Below are positions 16,520-26,242 of a stretch of 64,000 bases of DNA, in pieces. The stretch is from Terriglobus tenax (lineage in GTDB: Bacteria; Acidobacteriota; Terriglobia; Terriglobales; Acidobacteriaceae). How positions within the stretch are numbered: the first letter of the stretch is position 1; each line of letters opens with the position of its first letter. The notes beneath the pieces are model-generated. The model ran no database searches. It had not been told where the DNA came from and worked only from the letters and a program-made list of their open reading frames with translations. The stretch is from positions 1,240,001 to 1,304,000 of the forward strand of contig NZ_JAGSYA010000004.1 in NCBI RefSeq assembly GCF_025685395.1, written 5' to 3'. The translations under genes were made by a program, and so were the position numbers.

Positions 16520-19500
16520 TCAGAATTGGATTCGACCACCGAGAGCTACCAGGCGCGGGAAGCCAAGCGTACCCGAGATCTGGCCGGTGGAAGAACCGCC
16601 GCCGATGGTGCGGTTCGGGGTAGCAAACTGCGGCGTGTTGAAGGCGTTCAGAGCCTCCGCACGGAACTCAGCCTTTACCTTCTCTCCAATGCTGAAGGTC
16701 TTGAAGAGAGATATATCGGAGTTCAGGTAACCAGGACCGTAGCAGTCCACCGTACGAGTGGAGTTGCCGTAGTAGCTGGAGGCAGCCGCACCGGCAGAAG
16801 GTGCATTCAGAGCAGTCCAGGCGCTCGGATCAAAGTACTGATTGAGACGGTCCTGAGGACGGCCCGATTTGCAACCACTGGCGATACGGTTCGGACGCTG
16901 CGTTGTGTTGCCATATGGAGATAGGTTGTTCGTCTGAGTAATGGCCAGAGGAGAACCGTCCTGCACGATCATCACGTCATTGAACTTCCATCCACCAATT
17001 GCCAAGTCAACGATCTTGTTGACGTTGCCACCGATCCACTTGCCACGACCGAACGGCAGCTCGTAGGTACCGGCAATCGTCAGGCGCTTGGGGATGTCAT
17101 TGATCGAACGGGCGTACTCTGCCTTCGGATTGTAGGTATCCTGCGGACCGGTATTGCCCGAGTTGAGTGTGCTGGTCTGGCTCCAGATGCTATCCCAGTT
17201 CGAAGCCCAGGTGAACGAGGTCAGGATCGTCAGCCCCTGGTTGAAGCGCTTCTGCACCTTCAGCGCAAGAGCGTTGTAGTTAGTTGCACCATTGCCCACC
17301 GTCATCGTGATGCCCTGATACTGGGCGAACGGACGCAGACTCTGATGATAGGCACGGGTGGCCGAATTCCAGGCGCCTACGCCAGCATATTTGAAGGGCT
17401 GATTTGCATTCAGTACTGTGCTGCCCAGCGAATAATACTGGTCAGGCAGCTGGTTAATGTTCATGGTGTTCTGCTGATTACGTCCATGACCGCCGATGTA
17501 GCCCACCTTGACAGCAAAACCATACGGAAGCTCGCGCTCCAGGCTGGCCGAGAAGGATTGATAGAACGGCGCCTTGCGGTATTGGTCAATCAGCGTAAGC
17601 GTGCTGCCTACGCTGGTAGCCAACCCCTGCGAGTTGCCACTTGCAACCGTCTGCAGGTTCGGGAACGGATTGCTGAGGCTGATGGATGGGACACCGGACT
17701 GCGATGCAATCGAGTTGGTCACAACATAACCCGGAGCATACGCTGCCGTGTTGGAGTAAACGATCGGCTGATAGAACACACCGTAGCCACCGCGAACAAC
17801 CGTCTTCGAGTCGACCTGGTAGGCCATGCCGAGACGAGGCGAAATTTTATTCGGAGTGGTTCCGCTCGTCGTTCCGTAGCCGTTCTGATTGGCGAACATA
17901 ACGCCACCCTGAGCAGCAACTCCACCAACAGAGTACTGGGCTGCACGGTCAAAACCTACCGCCAGCTTGTTGTCACGCTCGTGGATGCCACGCTCGTGCT
18001 CATAACGGATACCAGCATTCACGGTCAGCTTCGACGTGATACGCCAGTCGTCCTGCAGATAAACCGAGTTGTAGCCGGTGGTGAAGCCCAGGCGGGCCGG
18101 GATCACCAGCGTACCGGTGGTTGGGTAGCCCAGCAAAAGGCTGGCTGCGGCTGCGCCCGTCGAGGATGCAGTGGAACCGCCGGAGTTGGTCAACGTGCTG
18201 TCAAAGGTAAAGGCGCCGCTGGTGTTGCTCAGCGAGGTGAACGTGACACTGACCACGCGGAAGACATAGCCAGCCTTGATGTTGTGCTTGCCAAGGCTCT
18301 TGGCAATGCCCGTTACGAAGTTACGCGAGAAGAAGACCGCCGGACCGGAGTTCGAGGTTCCTTCGCTCGCCATGCCCGCATCACCCGTGATCGCCGGGAA
18401 ACCAGTCTTAGACAGGGCGCCCAGGTAGTTCGAGGGGAAGCCGAGATTCGCCTGGTTGTAGCCAGCCGAAATGTCCTGGGTGTCGTTCGGGAAGCGGTTG
18501 AAACCGAAGCCAACCGTCAGGATCGTGGTCGGGTTCAGCGTAATCGTGTTCTGGATACCTACCGCATCGACCTTACGGTACAGCAGGTAAGAACCCGAGC
18601 TACCCGCGAAGTTCTGCAGCGGATTGCCACCCGGTTCCTTCGAACCATAGTGCATGTAGTAGAGGTCTGCCAGCCAGCGGCTGCCAAACGAGTGGGTCAA
18701 CTTGCCGATGAACTCATCCGCGCGATCGCCCAGCGTATCGCCACCGTTGAAGTTGTTCGCGCCGTACGCAGTGACCGAGGTATTCGGGGTCGGATAAGTG
18801 TTGATGATATTGCGACCAATGGTATTGATCCGGCTCGTCGGAATCACGTTCCCTTCAAACGGAGTGCGTGTTGCAGACGTCGGATCATAAATGCAGCGGC
18901 CCGTAACGCAGACGCCGCCCGTTACCGTTCCAATTTCAGAGAAGTCGCCCGAACGCTGCTTGACTGTTGGAACAATAAACAGGTTTCCCGAAACATACGG
19001 AGAGCGCTGACGATAGCCTTCTTCGGTGATCTGGAAGAAGGTCTTGTCCTTCCCGCCAAGCCAGCGAGGCAGCGGAATCGGTCCGCCAAGTGAACCGGCA
19101 TAGCTGTAAAACTCCGCCGCGCCACGAGGCGTCGTCGGAGAGAGCACAGCCTTGGTGATCGGATCAGTAAGAGGAGTACGGTTGTTGAAGAACAGGTTGG
19201 CGCCCCAGTTGGTCTGGCGCGTCTGGCCGTTCAGAACACCATGGAGTGTGGAAGTGCCGGACTTCAGCGTGGTGTTGAACATACCACCCGAGGTGCGGCC
19301 CACTTCAGCGTCATAGGTGTTGGACTGGATCTTGACTTCTTCCACCGACTCAACCGACGGAATAATCACAGCGCGGTTGGTCGAATCCGTGATCGGAATA
19401 CCGTCAACAGAGTAGTTGTTCGAGCTGAGCGGGCCGCCGGCAATGGAGATCGTCGAAGAACCGGACTGGTCCTGGAAACGGACGAAGCGGGGATCGCCAA

Positions 19501-20008
19501 CCGGCGTCACCGAGTTATCAAGCTTGGAGAACAGGAAGGGGTTACGGCCCGGGTTCGGCAGAGTAGTCAGCTTCTGCGAATCAATCGTCTGACCGCCATA
19601 GGAAGTACCGTTATCGACCAGCGGCTCGACTGCACTCACCTCGACCGTCTGCGAAGAGGATCCGAGTGCAAGAGCAACGTCGAGAGTCAGAGTGTTGCCG
19701 GCTTCAACACGAACACCCTTGTTTTGTGCGGCCGAAAAACCATCGCTGGAAATGCGAACCGTATAAACGCCTGGAGAAACTGCACTGAATGAGTATTCGC
19801 CAGCCGCATTCGAAACAGTCTGGCGTTCGATTTTGGTTGCTTCGTCTGTCAGGACCACCGTCGAGTTCGCAATCACTGCGCCCTGAGGATCTTTGACAAT
19901 GCCACGAATCGAACCGTAGTTGGATTGACCTAGGACGGTGGAACTAACCAGTGCTACCACCGCCAACAGCCCCATCAGCCATTGAAATCGGGTACGGATA
20001 AAAGCCAC
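16520..20008 (-). CDS. Oar-like TonB-dependent outer-membrane receptor
   Basis: The protein has 1162 residues, starting at GTG 20008 because GGAGG lies 5 bp before it; in-frame codons further upstream lack a ribosome site. A signal peptide (about 1-28, ending SSTVLG) precedes a carboxypeptidase-regulatory-like beta sandwich (about 30-110, GSIRGIVKDPQGAVIANSTV, ending VEVSA). A plug-like region follows (SVDGIPITDSTNRA) and then a long beta-barrel rich in aromatic repeats (RYEHERGIHERDN, DDWRITSKLTVNAGIR), ending in GGRIQF with terminal Phe. Acidobacteria carry many such receptors, thought to import oligosaccharides or other polymers. The ligand is unknown. It is divergent from an exported aminotransferase. 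Confidence 0.9.
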   Translation of the reverse strand: MAFIRTRFQWLMGLLAVVALVSSTVLGQSNYGSIRGIVKDPQGAVIANSTVVLTDEATKIERQTVSNAAGEYSFSAVSPGVYTVRISSDGFSAAQNKGVRVEAGNTLTLDVALALGSSSQTVEVSAVEPLVDNGTSYGGQTIDSQKLTTLPNPGRNPFLFSKLDNSVTPVGDPRFVRFQDQSGSSTISIAGGPLSSNNYSVDGIPITDSTNRAVIIPSVESVEEVKIQSNTYDAEVGRTSGGMFNTTLKSGTSTLHGVLNGQTRQTNWGANLFFNNRTPLTDPITKAVLSPTTPRGAAEFYSYAGSLGGPIPLPRWLGGKDKTFFQITEEGYRQRSPYVSGNLFIVPTVKQRSGDFSEIGTVTGGVCVTGRCIYDPTSATRTPFEGNVIPTSRINTIGRNIINTYPTPNTSVTAYGANNFNGGDTLGDRADEFIGKLTHSFGSRWLADLYYMHYGSKEPGGNPLQNFAGSSGSYLLYRKVDAVGIQNTITLNPTTILTVGFGFNRFPNDTQDISAGYNQANLGFPSNYLGALSKTGFPAITGDAGMASEGTSNSGPAVFFSRNFVTGIAKSLGKHNIKAGYVFRVVSVTFTSLSNTSGAFTFDSTLTNSGGSTASSTGAAAASLLLGYPTTGTLVIPARLGFTTGYNSVYLQDDWRITSKLTVNAGIRYEHERGIHERDNKLAVGFDRAAQYSVGGVAAQGGVMFANQNGYGTTSGTTPNKISPRLGMAYQVDSKTVVRGGYGVFYQPIVYSNTAAYAPGYVVTNSIASQSGVPSISLSNPFPNLQTVASGNSQGLATSVGSTLTLIDQYRKAPFYQSFSASLERELPYGFAVKVGYIGGHGRNQQNTMNINQLPDQYYSLGSTVLNANQPFKYAGVGAWNSATRAYHQSLRPFAQYQGITMTVGNGATNYNALALKVQKRFNQGLTILTSFTWASNWDSIWSQTSTLNSGNTGPQDTYNPKAEYARSINDIPKRLTIAGTYELPFGRGKWIGGNVNKIVDLAIGGWKFNDVMIVQDGSPLAITQTNNLSPYGNTTQRPNRIASGCKSGRPQDRLNQYFDPSAWTALNAPSAGAAASSYYGNSTRTVDCYGPGYLNSDISLFKTFSIGEKVKAEFRAEALNAFNTPQFATPNRTIGGGSSTGQISGTLGFPRLVALGGRIQF

Positions 20009-20398
20009 TACAACCTCCCTGGAGTACTTCTTTTTTCTGCACATGCCGTAAACCGTCAGCAGAGACACGTGTGGGTACACTGCCGCGGCAGTTCTTTGAG
20101 TGAACTTGAGGGATGGCGAGATACGGCTATGCATCGACGTATGCCGATGATGCCGACACGACTCCCTTGGCGTTTTCGCCCTAACTGTCTATTTCGCTAC
20201 TAAAAAGAGACCGTACTGCTTACAACCATCTCTGCGAATCTGCTCTGCTACTGCAAAAGAACAAACCTGGACTTACGAGACTGCTGTGAGACCCCGCATT
20301 GTTGGGCGCGGGATGAAACCACATTGGGATACTCCGATAGCTTCTCGAGAGTCGTTGGGCTCTCGATTGGCACTCGGTGAGTTGGTGAGATTGGTTTG

Positions 20399-20427
20399 AG
20401 TCTGCCAGCACCACCGCGGCGTGTCAA
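20399..20427 (-). promoter_or_regulatory. Candidate sigma-70 promoter for the receptor gene
   Basis: On the minus strand TTGACA (20427-20422) is followed by a 17-bp spacer and CAGACT (20404-20399). The -35 is a perfect match and the -10 is weak. Confidence 0.35.
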
Positions 20428-20466
20428 CGAATTTTTATATTACTGACGCAAAGTATTTGCATTCGC

Positions 20467-20496
20467 TTGATGATTCCTGCTCATTCCCGCTAGATT
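20467..20496 (+). promoter_or_regulatory. Candidate promoter for the second Tat aminotransferase
   Basis: TTGATG (20467-20472), an 18-bp spacer and TAGATT (20491-20496) resemble a sigma-70 promoter and sit about 50 bp before the start codon at 20549. Confidence 0.35.
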
Positions 20497-20548
20497 GAAG
20501 ACACTTCCGGCCCCTCGTTGCACGTTTTTCCCACAAGGAGATCCACCC

Positions 20549-21769
20549 ATGTCCTCTCGCGTTTCCCGCCGTTCCTTCCTTTGTAGTGTGGGTGCTGCCG
20601 CCGCCAGCATCCCGGTCCTTACCGAATCGCACTTCGCCTGGGCTGCACAGCAAACCGGTACAGCACCCGCCAAGCAGCCATCGCAGATGGAAATGATGAA
20701 GAAGATGATGGAGTCCATGCCGAAGGACGCCGTGTTCATCAATGCGAACGAAAACCCTCTCGGCCCTTGCGATGGCGCACGTGCAGCCATCGCACAGGTT
20801 GCAGCCAAGGGCGGACGCTACGACTTCCTGGAAATGTTCAACCTGATGGATGTCTTCGCCAGGCAGAACGGTATTGAGACCGACTACGTTGCCGTCTATG
20901 GCGGATCGAGCGAGCCGCTGCACTACTCTGTGTTGAAGTACACCGGCCCCGACAAGCCGCTGGTCACCGCCAACCCGACCTATGAAGCCGCACAGCGCGC
21001 CGCCGCCATCTCCGGCGCGAAGACCATTACCAAAGAACTGACCAGCACCTACGCGCACGATGTAAAGGCGCTTGCCGCAGCGGCTCCCAACGCAGGCGTT
21101 ATCTATCTCTGCAATCCGAACAACCCCACCGGCACCATCACCGCGCGCGAAGAGATCCTGTGGCTGCTCGACAACAAACCCAAGGACACCATGCTGCTGG
21201 TGGACGAAGCCTACATCCATCTCTCCGATGCCAAGTCAGTGGTCGACCAGGTGAACACGCGCAAGGACATCATCATCCTGCGGACCTTTTCGAAGATCTA
21301 CGGCATGGCCGGCATCCGTGCCGGGCTCGCCGTGGCACACCCTGACGTACTGAAGAAGCTGACCGACTGCGGCGAAAATCCCATGGCCATCACCGGTTCC
21401 ATCGCAGCACGCGTCTCGCTCGAGGACAAGGACCTTGTCCCCACTCGTAAGAAGTACATCGGTGAAGCCCGCACGGAGACCCTCGCCTTCCTGAAGCAGA
21501 ACGGCTATAAGGTCATCGGCGACTCGCAGTCCAACTGCTTCATGGTCGACACCGGTCGCAACGGACGCCAGGTAATGGGCGCCATGGCGCAGAAGAAGGT
21601 CATCATCGGCCGCACCTGGCCCATCTGGCCGAATGTCGTTCGCATCTCGGTCGGTACCAAGGAGGACATGGCCAAGTTCCGCACTGCCTTCAAGGAGGTA
21701 ATGGACACTCCGGCCAAGGCATCGCTGGAACAGATGCAGCGCATCGCTGTTCCGGTGCACTTCTCCTAA
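20549..21769 (+). CDS. Tat-exported HisC-like PLP aminotransferase (paralog 2)
   Basis: The protein has 406 residues. The start at 20549 follows AAGGAG and opens with the twin-arginine signal SRRSFLCSVGAAAAS. The mature enzyme resembles the one at 2544 throughout: INANENPLGPCDGAR, NPNNPTGT, DEAYIHLSDAKS, the PLP lysine in RTFSKIYGMAGIRAG, and RISVGTKEDMAKF. Between signal and core there is a Met/Lys-rich stretch (MEMMKKMMESM). It is flanked by an Oar-like receptor (divergent) and a secreted YncE-like propeller, so it sits in an envelope-directed neighbourhood. As with its paralog, family is certain but the reaction is not. Confidence 0.88.
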   Translation: MSSRVSRRSFLCSVGAAAASIPVLTESHFAWAAQQTGTAPAKQPSQMEMMKKMMESMPKDAVFINANENPLGPCDGARAAIAQVAAKGGRYDFLEMFNLMDVFARQNGIETDYVAVYGGSSEPLHYSVLKYTGPDKPLVTANPTYEAAQRAAAISGAKTITKELTSTYAHDVKALAAAAPNAGVIYLCNPNNPTGTITAREEILWLLDNKPKDTMLLVDEAYIHLSDAKSVVDQVNTRKDIIILRTFSKIYGMAGIRAGLAVAHPDVLKKLTDCGENPMAITGSIAARVSLEDKDLVPTRKKYIGEARTETLAFLKQNGYKVIGDSQSNCFMVDTGRNGRQVMGAMAQKKVIIGRTWPIWPNVVRISVGTKEDMAKFRTAFKEVMDTPAKASLEQMQRIAVPVHFS

Positions 21770-21790
21770 GCTGCAATCGCTTTCAACCAG

Positions 21791-21813
21791 CGGCTCCGGT
21801 CACTCCGGAGCCG
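21791..21813 (+). other. Stem-loop after aminotransferase
   Basis: A perfect 9-bp CGGCTCCGG/CCGGAGCCG stem with a 5-nt loop lies 22 bp after the stop. The following bases are only weakly T-rich, so it may be a 3'-end stabiliser upstream of the better terminator at 21876. Confidence 0.5.
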
Positions 21814-21875
21814 TCGATCTTTGAACCGCATCCTACAGGAAGAATCGGAAAAGTCTTCTTTCCATCCGCATATCG

Positions 21876-21912
21876 ACGGGCAACCCTCAGCAGGGTGGCC
21901 CGTTTTCTTTTT
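21876..21912 (+). terminator. Rho-independent terminator
   Basis: ACGGGC-A-ACCCT pairs with AGGGT-G-GCCCGT around a CAGC loop and is followed by TTTCTTTTT. It terminates the aminotransferase transcript ahead of the YncE-like gene. Confidence 0.85.
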
Positions 21913-22010
21913 CACCCCTCGTTCACAGCACTTCAGGACTGCTTAAGCTGCCGCGAGCAGACTTGGGAATGCCGGCTCATCCCCGAGCTCTTTCTTCGGA
22001 GTCAACTCTT

Positions 22011-23027
22011 ATGCGCCTGTACCAGATCGCGGCTGGAGCCGCCCTTCTTTCCTTCGCTTCCCTCTCTCCCGCACAGAGCTACAAGATCGTGGACCACTGG
22101 AAGGTGGGTGGCACGGGTGGCTGGGATTATCTGCTCAGCGACGATGCCGCGCATCGCCTGTACATTGCCCACAACGCGCGGGTTGAGGTGATCGACACCT
22201 CCACCGGCAAGCCGGTCGGCGCAATCACCGGCCTGAAGAGCACGCATGGTGTTGCCCTGAACCCCGATGGCAAAACCGGTTATGCCAGTGACGGAGCAGG
22301 CAACGCCATCATCGTCTTTGACCGCGCTACGCTTGCCGTCAAAGAGACCGTACCCGCTGGCACAAATCCCGACGGCATCGCCTACGAACCTGTTACCAAC
22401 ACGGTGTGGGCCTTCAATGGCCGCAGTAAGGATGTGTCCGTACTGGACGCCGCGACCAACAAAGTCGTTGCAACCATCGCTCTGCCCGGCAAACCGGAGT
22501 TCCCGCAGGTGGATGGCAAGGGCAATGTCTTCGTGAATATTGAAGACAAGAACTCCATCGTCAGGCTGGACGCGCGGGAGAAGAAGATGACAGCAACATG
22601 GTCGCTGACTGGCTGCGAGTCTCCTTCCGGCATGACGATTGATCACGCGAAGAAGCGTCTCTTCTCCGTCTGTGATGGCAACAAGATGTCCGTGCTGGAT
22701 TACTCCACTGGAAAGCTGCTGGGCCTGGCCTCGATCGGCGACTCGCCCGATGCCGCGGGCTTCGATCCGAAGACCGGTTATGCCTTCTCCTCCAATGGAG
22801 GCGATGGCACACTCAGCGTGATTGACACCGGCAAGCCCGGCTTCCCGAAGATCCAATCTCTCGCAACCGCACGTGGCGCAAAGACAATGGCTTTCGATTC
22901 CGCCACTGGAAAGATCTTCCTTGGAGCAGCGAAGTACGCCCCGGCTGCTGCTCCCACCGCCGCGACACCGAAGCCGCGCCCGACCGTTCTGCCGGACAGC
23001 TTCGAAGTCATCGTCGTCAGCCGATAA
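22011..23027 (+). CDS. Secreted YncE-like beta-propeller protein
   Basis: The protein has 338 residues from the ATG at 22011, with a Sec signal peptide (RLYQIAAGAALLSFASLSPAQ). The rest is a seven-bladed-type propeller of YVTN/YncE repeats: HRLYIAHNARVEVIDTSTGK, GYASDGAGNAIIVFDRATL, TVWAFNGRSKDVSVLDAATN and GYAFSSNGGDGTLSVIDT. Such proteins are periplasmic and often bind ligands or nucleic acid; no catalytic activity is expected. The C-terminus has an A/P/T linker before a final beta strand. A stem-loop with a short T-rich tail follows. Confidence 0.85.
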   Translation: MRLYQIAAGAALLSFASLSPAQSYKIVDHWKVGGTGGWDYLLSDDAAHRLYIAHNARVEVIDTSTGKPVGAITGLKSTHGVALNPDGKTGYASDGAGNAIIVFDRATLAVKETVPAGTNPDGIAYEPVTNTVWAFNGRSKDVSVLDAATNKVVATIALPGKPEFPQVDGKGNVFVNIEDKNSIVRLDAREKKMTATWSLTGCESPSGMTIDHAKKRLFSVCDGNKMSVLDYSTGKLLGLASIGDSPDAAGFDPKTGYAFSSNGGDGTLSVIDTGKPGFPKIQSLATARGAKTMAFDSATGKIFLGAAKYAPAAAPTAATPKPRPTVLPDSFEVIVVSR

Positions 23028-23038
23028 CGCTTCCCTGT

Positions 23039-23072
23039 GGAGCGCCTTCTGCACAGGGCGCTCCCTTCTTTC
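23039..23072 (+). terminator. Probable terminator of the YncE-like gene
   Basis: GGAGCGCC (23039-23046) and GGCGCTCC (23057-23064) form an 8-bp stem followed by CTTCTTTCC. The T-tract is imperfect. Confidence 0.6.
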
Positions 23073-23076
23073 CGGA

Positions 23077-24192
23077 CTACGTGTGTCGCTGGCGCACAAA
23101 CAACCATGCGGCAAAGCCGGTCGTTCCGCAGCCCATCACCAGCAGAATCACGCCATTCACCCACAGGTCTCCCATCCCCGCGCCGCGCAGCACAATACCG
23201 CGCACAATGCGGATGTAATACGTCGTGGGAATCACCTTGCTGAGCGCCGCAAAAAACGGCGGCATGTTCTCAATCAGGAAGATGTAGCCAGAGAGAAAGA
23301 CCGACGGCAGAATCGTCGCCATCGCAAGCTGAAAGGCCTCAGCCTGCGTCTGTGCCTTGGTCGAGATGATCAGCCCGATCCCGAGCACCGTCAGCAGGAA
23401 CGGGACCGACAGCAGTAGCAACGTCAGCACATTGCCATGCACCGGCACCTGGAAGACAACCCGCATCACCGTCAGAATCACGCACAACTCCGCGAAGGCC
23501 ATCACGCCATACGGAATCATCTTGCCAACCATCAGGCCCAGCGGAGCCACCGGCGTCATGGTCAACTGCTCCAGCGTTCCGCGCTCGCGTTCGCGCACCA
23601 GGCTCAGCGCCACCATCAGGATCACCATCATCTGCAGCAACACCGCAATCAGACCGGGGATAAAGAAGTTGGCTGACCGCGTGCTGGGGTTGTAGAGCAC
23701 CGAGGGCCGCACCTCCACCGGCATGGGAGAATTGCCCAGCAACTGCGCCAGCGATAATTGCATCGCCACGCCGCTGGAAGCATTCGTCGCCTGCCCTGCG
23801 ACGGACGAGTCCGAACCATCCACCAGCACCAGCACCGTGGCCGTGCTGCCATCCTGCAGGCGCCGCGCGTAGTCATACGGAATTCGCACACCGGCCTTGG
23901 CCTCGCCCGCACGTATGGCGCTGTCCAGCCTGGCCGCGGAGTCTACATACCCCACAACGTGAAACGAGTCCGAAGCAGACAGCTTGTCGATAAACTGGCG
24001 GCTCTGCTGTGTGTGCGATTCATCCAAGACAACCGTCGCAATCTGACGCACATTCGTATCCACCGCCAGGCCCAGGATGAACAACTGCATCAGCGGCACA
24101 GCCAGCGTGAAGAACAACGTCGTCTGGTCGCGGCGAATGTGCGTGAACTCTTTGCGGCAGATAGGCCACAGTCCATAGAACAGGTCCTTCAT
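23077..24192 (-). CDS. ABC-2 type exporter permease
   Basis: This 371-residue integral membrane protein has the ABC-2 permease layout: one N-terminal helix (about 25-45), a periplasmic region of about 130 residues, then five hydrophobic segments (about 175-365). The conserved [16 protein letters not shown] motif after the second helix and [13 protein letters not shown] near the end are typical of the YhhJ/YbhR/YbhS branch. It forms the channel for the ATPase encoded just upstream; its ATG overlaps the ATPase stop. It is the last gene of the TetR-HlyD-ATPase-permease operon. Substrate is unknown; the family includes drug and lipid exporters. Confidence 0.9.
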   Translation of the reverse strand: MKDLFYGLWPICRKEFTHIRRDQTTLFFTLAVPLMQLFILGLAVDTNVRQIATVVLDESHTQQSRQFIDKLSASDSFHVVGYVDSAARLDSAIRAGEAKAGVRIPYDYARRLQDGSTATVLVLVDGSDSSVAGQATNASSGVAMQLSLAQLLGNSPMPVEVRPSVLYNPSTRSANFFIPGLIAVLLQMMVILMVALSLVRERERGTLEQLTMTPVAPLGLMVGKMIPYGVMAFAELCVILTVMRVVFQVPVHGNVLTLLLLSVPFLLTVLGIGLIISTKAQTQAEAFQLAMATILPSVFLSGYIFLIENMPPFFAALSKVIPTTYYIRIVRGIVLRGAGMGDLWVNGVILLVMGCGTTGFAAWLFVRQRHT

Positions 24193-25118
24193 CGCCGCTC
24201 CTTCATAATCTCGTAGGTCAGCGTGACGAAGACATCCTCCAGCGACGGAATAATCGGCTCCACCGTGGCTCCGCTCAACTGCTGCCGGATCGCTTCCAGG
24301 TGATTCTGCTCGACCAGGGCGTGAATCGAACGGCCAAAGATCGTCGCCTCGCGCACGCCGGTCATCGCACGCAACCGCGCCAGCACGGTCGAGGCATCGG
24401 GCGACTCAATCTGTACACGCACCGTTCCCGCCGGGTTCGCCGCGGGCAACTGCTGCAGCTCTTCAATCGTTCCAATTGCCGCCAGCTTCGACAGGTAGAT
24501 ATAGCCCACACGGCCGCAGCGCTCTGCCTCATCCATGTAGTGCGTCGTCACAAAGAAGGTCACACCCTGCCCTGAGAGTTGGAAGAACAAGTCCCACAAT
24601 GACCGCCGCGCCACCGGATCAATGCCCGCCGTCGGCTCATCCAGAAAGACCACCTGCGGCGAATGAATGATCGCGCAGCCCAGGGAGAGCCGCTGCTTCC
24701 ATCCACCGGAAAGCGCACCGACGCGACGCTGCAGATACGGCTCCAACCCCGTCAGCGCAAGAATCTCTTTCGTGCGCTGCTCCGCCTGCGTTCCCTTGAT
24801 GCCATACACCCCGGCATAAAACAGAAGATTCTCGGCAACCGTCAGGTCTTCATACAGGCCGAACTTCTGTGACATGTAGCCGACATGCTGGCGAATCTCC
24901 GCCGCATGCCTGCGGATATCCATCCCAAGAATCGTGCCTGTGCCTTCGGTCGGCGTCAGCAGGCCGCACAGCGCCTTGATGATCGTTGTCTTCCCGGAAC
25001 CGTTCGGTCCCAGAAACCCGAAGAGCTCCCCCTTGCCGACCTCGAAGCTAACATTCTCCACGGCGGTAAAGCTGCCGAAGCGGATCGTCAGCCCATCGGC
25101 CGTAATCACCGGCGTCAT
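24189..25118 (-). CDS. ABC exporter ATP-binding protein
   Basis: This 309-residue nucleotide-binding protein has Walker [16 protein letters not shown], signature [12 protein letters not shown] and Walker [14 protein letters not shown], with switch histidine in [14 protein letters not shown]. The C-terminal ~80 residues form the extension typical of drug/ABC-2 exporters. It powers the permease encoded next and is coupled to genes on both sides by 4-bp ATGA overlaps. Only one ATPase domain is present, unlike the double-ATPase YbhF/YhiH type. Confidence 0.93.
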   Translation of the reverse strand: MTPVITADGLTIRFGSFTAVENVSFEVGKGELFGFLGPNGSGKTTIIKALCGLLTPTEGTGTILGMDIRRHAAEIRQHVGYMSQKFGLYEDLTVAENLLFYAGVYGIKGTQAEQRTKEILALTGLEPYLQRRVGALSGGWKQRLSLGCAIIHSPQVVFLDEPTAGIDPVARRSLWDLFFQLSGQGVTFFVTTHYMDEAERCGRVGYIYLSKLAAIGTIEELQQLPAANPAGTVRVQIESPDASTVLARLRAMTGVREATIFGRSIHALVEQNHLEAIRQQLSGATVEPIIPSLEDVFVTLTYEIMKERR

Positions 25119-26242
25119 GGCAGATGCACCGTCGCCGCCATGCCGGACTTCAACACGCCGTCCGGGTTATCGATCATCACCTTCGCGCCAAAAACCTGAT
25201 GCTGACGATCGTCGCGTGTCTGCACATTGCGCGGCAAAAATTCAGATGATGCATTCACCTGCGCCAGGTGCCCGGCAAAGGTCCTGCTCCCGAAGGAGTC
25301 CACCGTGACTGTTGCCTGCTGCCCCAGCTTCACCTTCGCCATCTCCGTCTCCGGGATGTAGATCCTCACCCAAAGCTGTGAGCTTTCGAGCATCGTCAAC
25401 ACGATGCGTCCGGCAGGCACAAGGTCGCCACTGCGGACGCTCACCGTCTCAATCAACCCATCGGCGGGCGCGGCCAGCTCAGCCTCGCGCAGGCGAGCCT
25501 GCAGCTCCTCCACGTGGGCCCTGGCCTGAGCCAGCACACCCCGCGCCGCCTGAATATCTTCCTTGCGGAAGCCACGCTGCGCCAGGTCAGCCGCAGCCCT
25601 GGCCTGCAGGTACCTCTGCCGCGCCGCGTCCAGGTCTTCCGTGCGTGTACCTGCCTGCAGCAGCTTCAACCGCTGCCGTGCAGACTCCGCCTTCTGCGCC
25701 ATTCCATCCCTCTTGGCCAGGGAGTCGTCATACTGCTGCCGCGATATTGTCTCACCGCGCACCAGCATGGCCATGCGCTTGAAGGTCGCCTCCGCATTCA
25801 CGGCATCGGCCTGCGCCGCGTCATAATCGGCCTGCGCCTGCGCCAGTTCCTGCGTGCGAGGCCCGTTCTTTGCCGCCTCATATGCTGCCTGTTGCGCACG
25901 AGCCGTCGCCTCTGCCTGCGCAATCTCTTCCGGACGGTTGCCGTGCTCCATCTTGGCTAGGTCAGCCTCTGCCTGGGCTACCGACGCCTGCGCCTGCGCA
26001 AGCTGTGCCTTCAGCTCATCGGCTTCAAACCGCACCAGCATGGCACCGGCTTTCACCACCTGGCCTTCCTCCACGCCGACCTCGGTCACACGCCCACCCA
26101 CCTTCGATCCCACTTCGATCTCGCGTGTCTCCACCGTGCCGGAGTAGACCAGCGTCTTCGGCTCACGCAGCAACCAGTACGCCACTGCGCCTGCCACCGC
26201 CAGCACCACCACACCGCCCGCCATGACTGCGTTCCGTTTCAT
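25115..26242 (-). CDS. HlyD-family membrane fusion protein
   Basis: The protein has 375 residues from the ATG at 26242, which overlaps the TetR stop and has GGGGGTG before it. An N-terminal anchor (about 5-22) is followed by [21 protein letters not shown], the typical barrel-sandwich start, then a long alpha-helical hairpin of repeated AQAQA heptads (about 90-230) and the closing [19 protein letters not shown] and [19 protein letters not shown] beta domain. It bridges the inner-membrane ABC pump to an outer-membrane channel, making a YbhG-like tripartite exporter. No TolC gene is in the window. Confidence 0.92.
   Translation of the reverse strand: MKRNAVMAGGVVVLAVAGAVAYWLLREPKTLVYSGTVETREIEVGSKVGGRVTEVGVEEGQVVKAGAMLVRFEADELKAQLAQAQASVAQAEADLAKMEHGNRPEEIAQAEATARAQQAAYEAAKNGPRTQELAQAQADYDAAQADAVNAEATFKRMAMLVRGETISRQQYDDSLAKRDGMAQKAESARQRLKLLQAGTRTEDLDAARQRYLQARAAADLAQRGFRKEDIQAARGVLAQARAHVEELQARLREAELAAPADGLIETVSVRSGDLVPAGRIVLTMLESSQLWVRIYIPETEMAKVKLGQQATVTVDSFGSRTFAGHLAQVNASSEFLPRNVQTRDDRQHQVFGAKVMIDNPDGVLKSGMAATVHLP

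Larger units (their letters stand above)
20009..20548. other. 540-bp intergenic region between divergent genes
   Basis: No plausible gene is present; short open frames lack ribosome sites and family matches. It contains candidate promoters for both directions and a perfect 7-bp stem, TCGAGAG (20345-20351) with CTCTCGA (20360-20366). If the receptor promoter at 20399-20427 is right, the receptor mRNA has a leader of roughly 385 nt. Confidence 0.6.

Noticed and set aside
17345-19093. 582-codon open frame opposite the Oar-like receptor
   Set aside because: Composition and lack of motifs indicate an antisense shadow of the receptor gene.
20009-20134. N-terminal extension of the Oar-like receptor by 42 codons
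   Set aside because: It places a basic stretch before the signal peptide and has no ribosome site; GTG 20008 has GGAGG at 5 bp.
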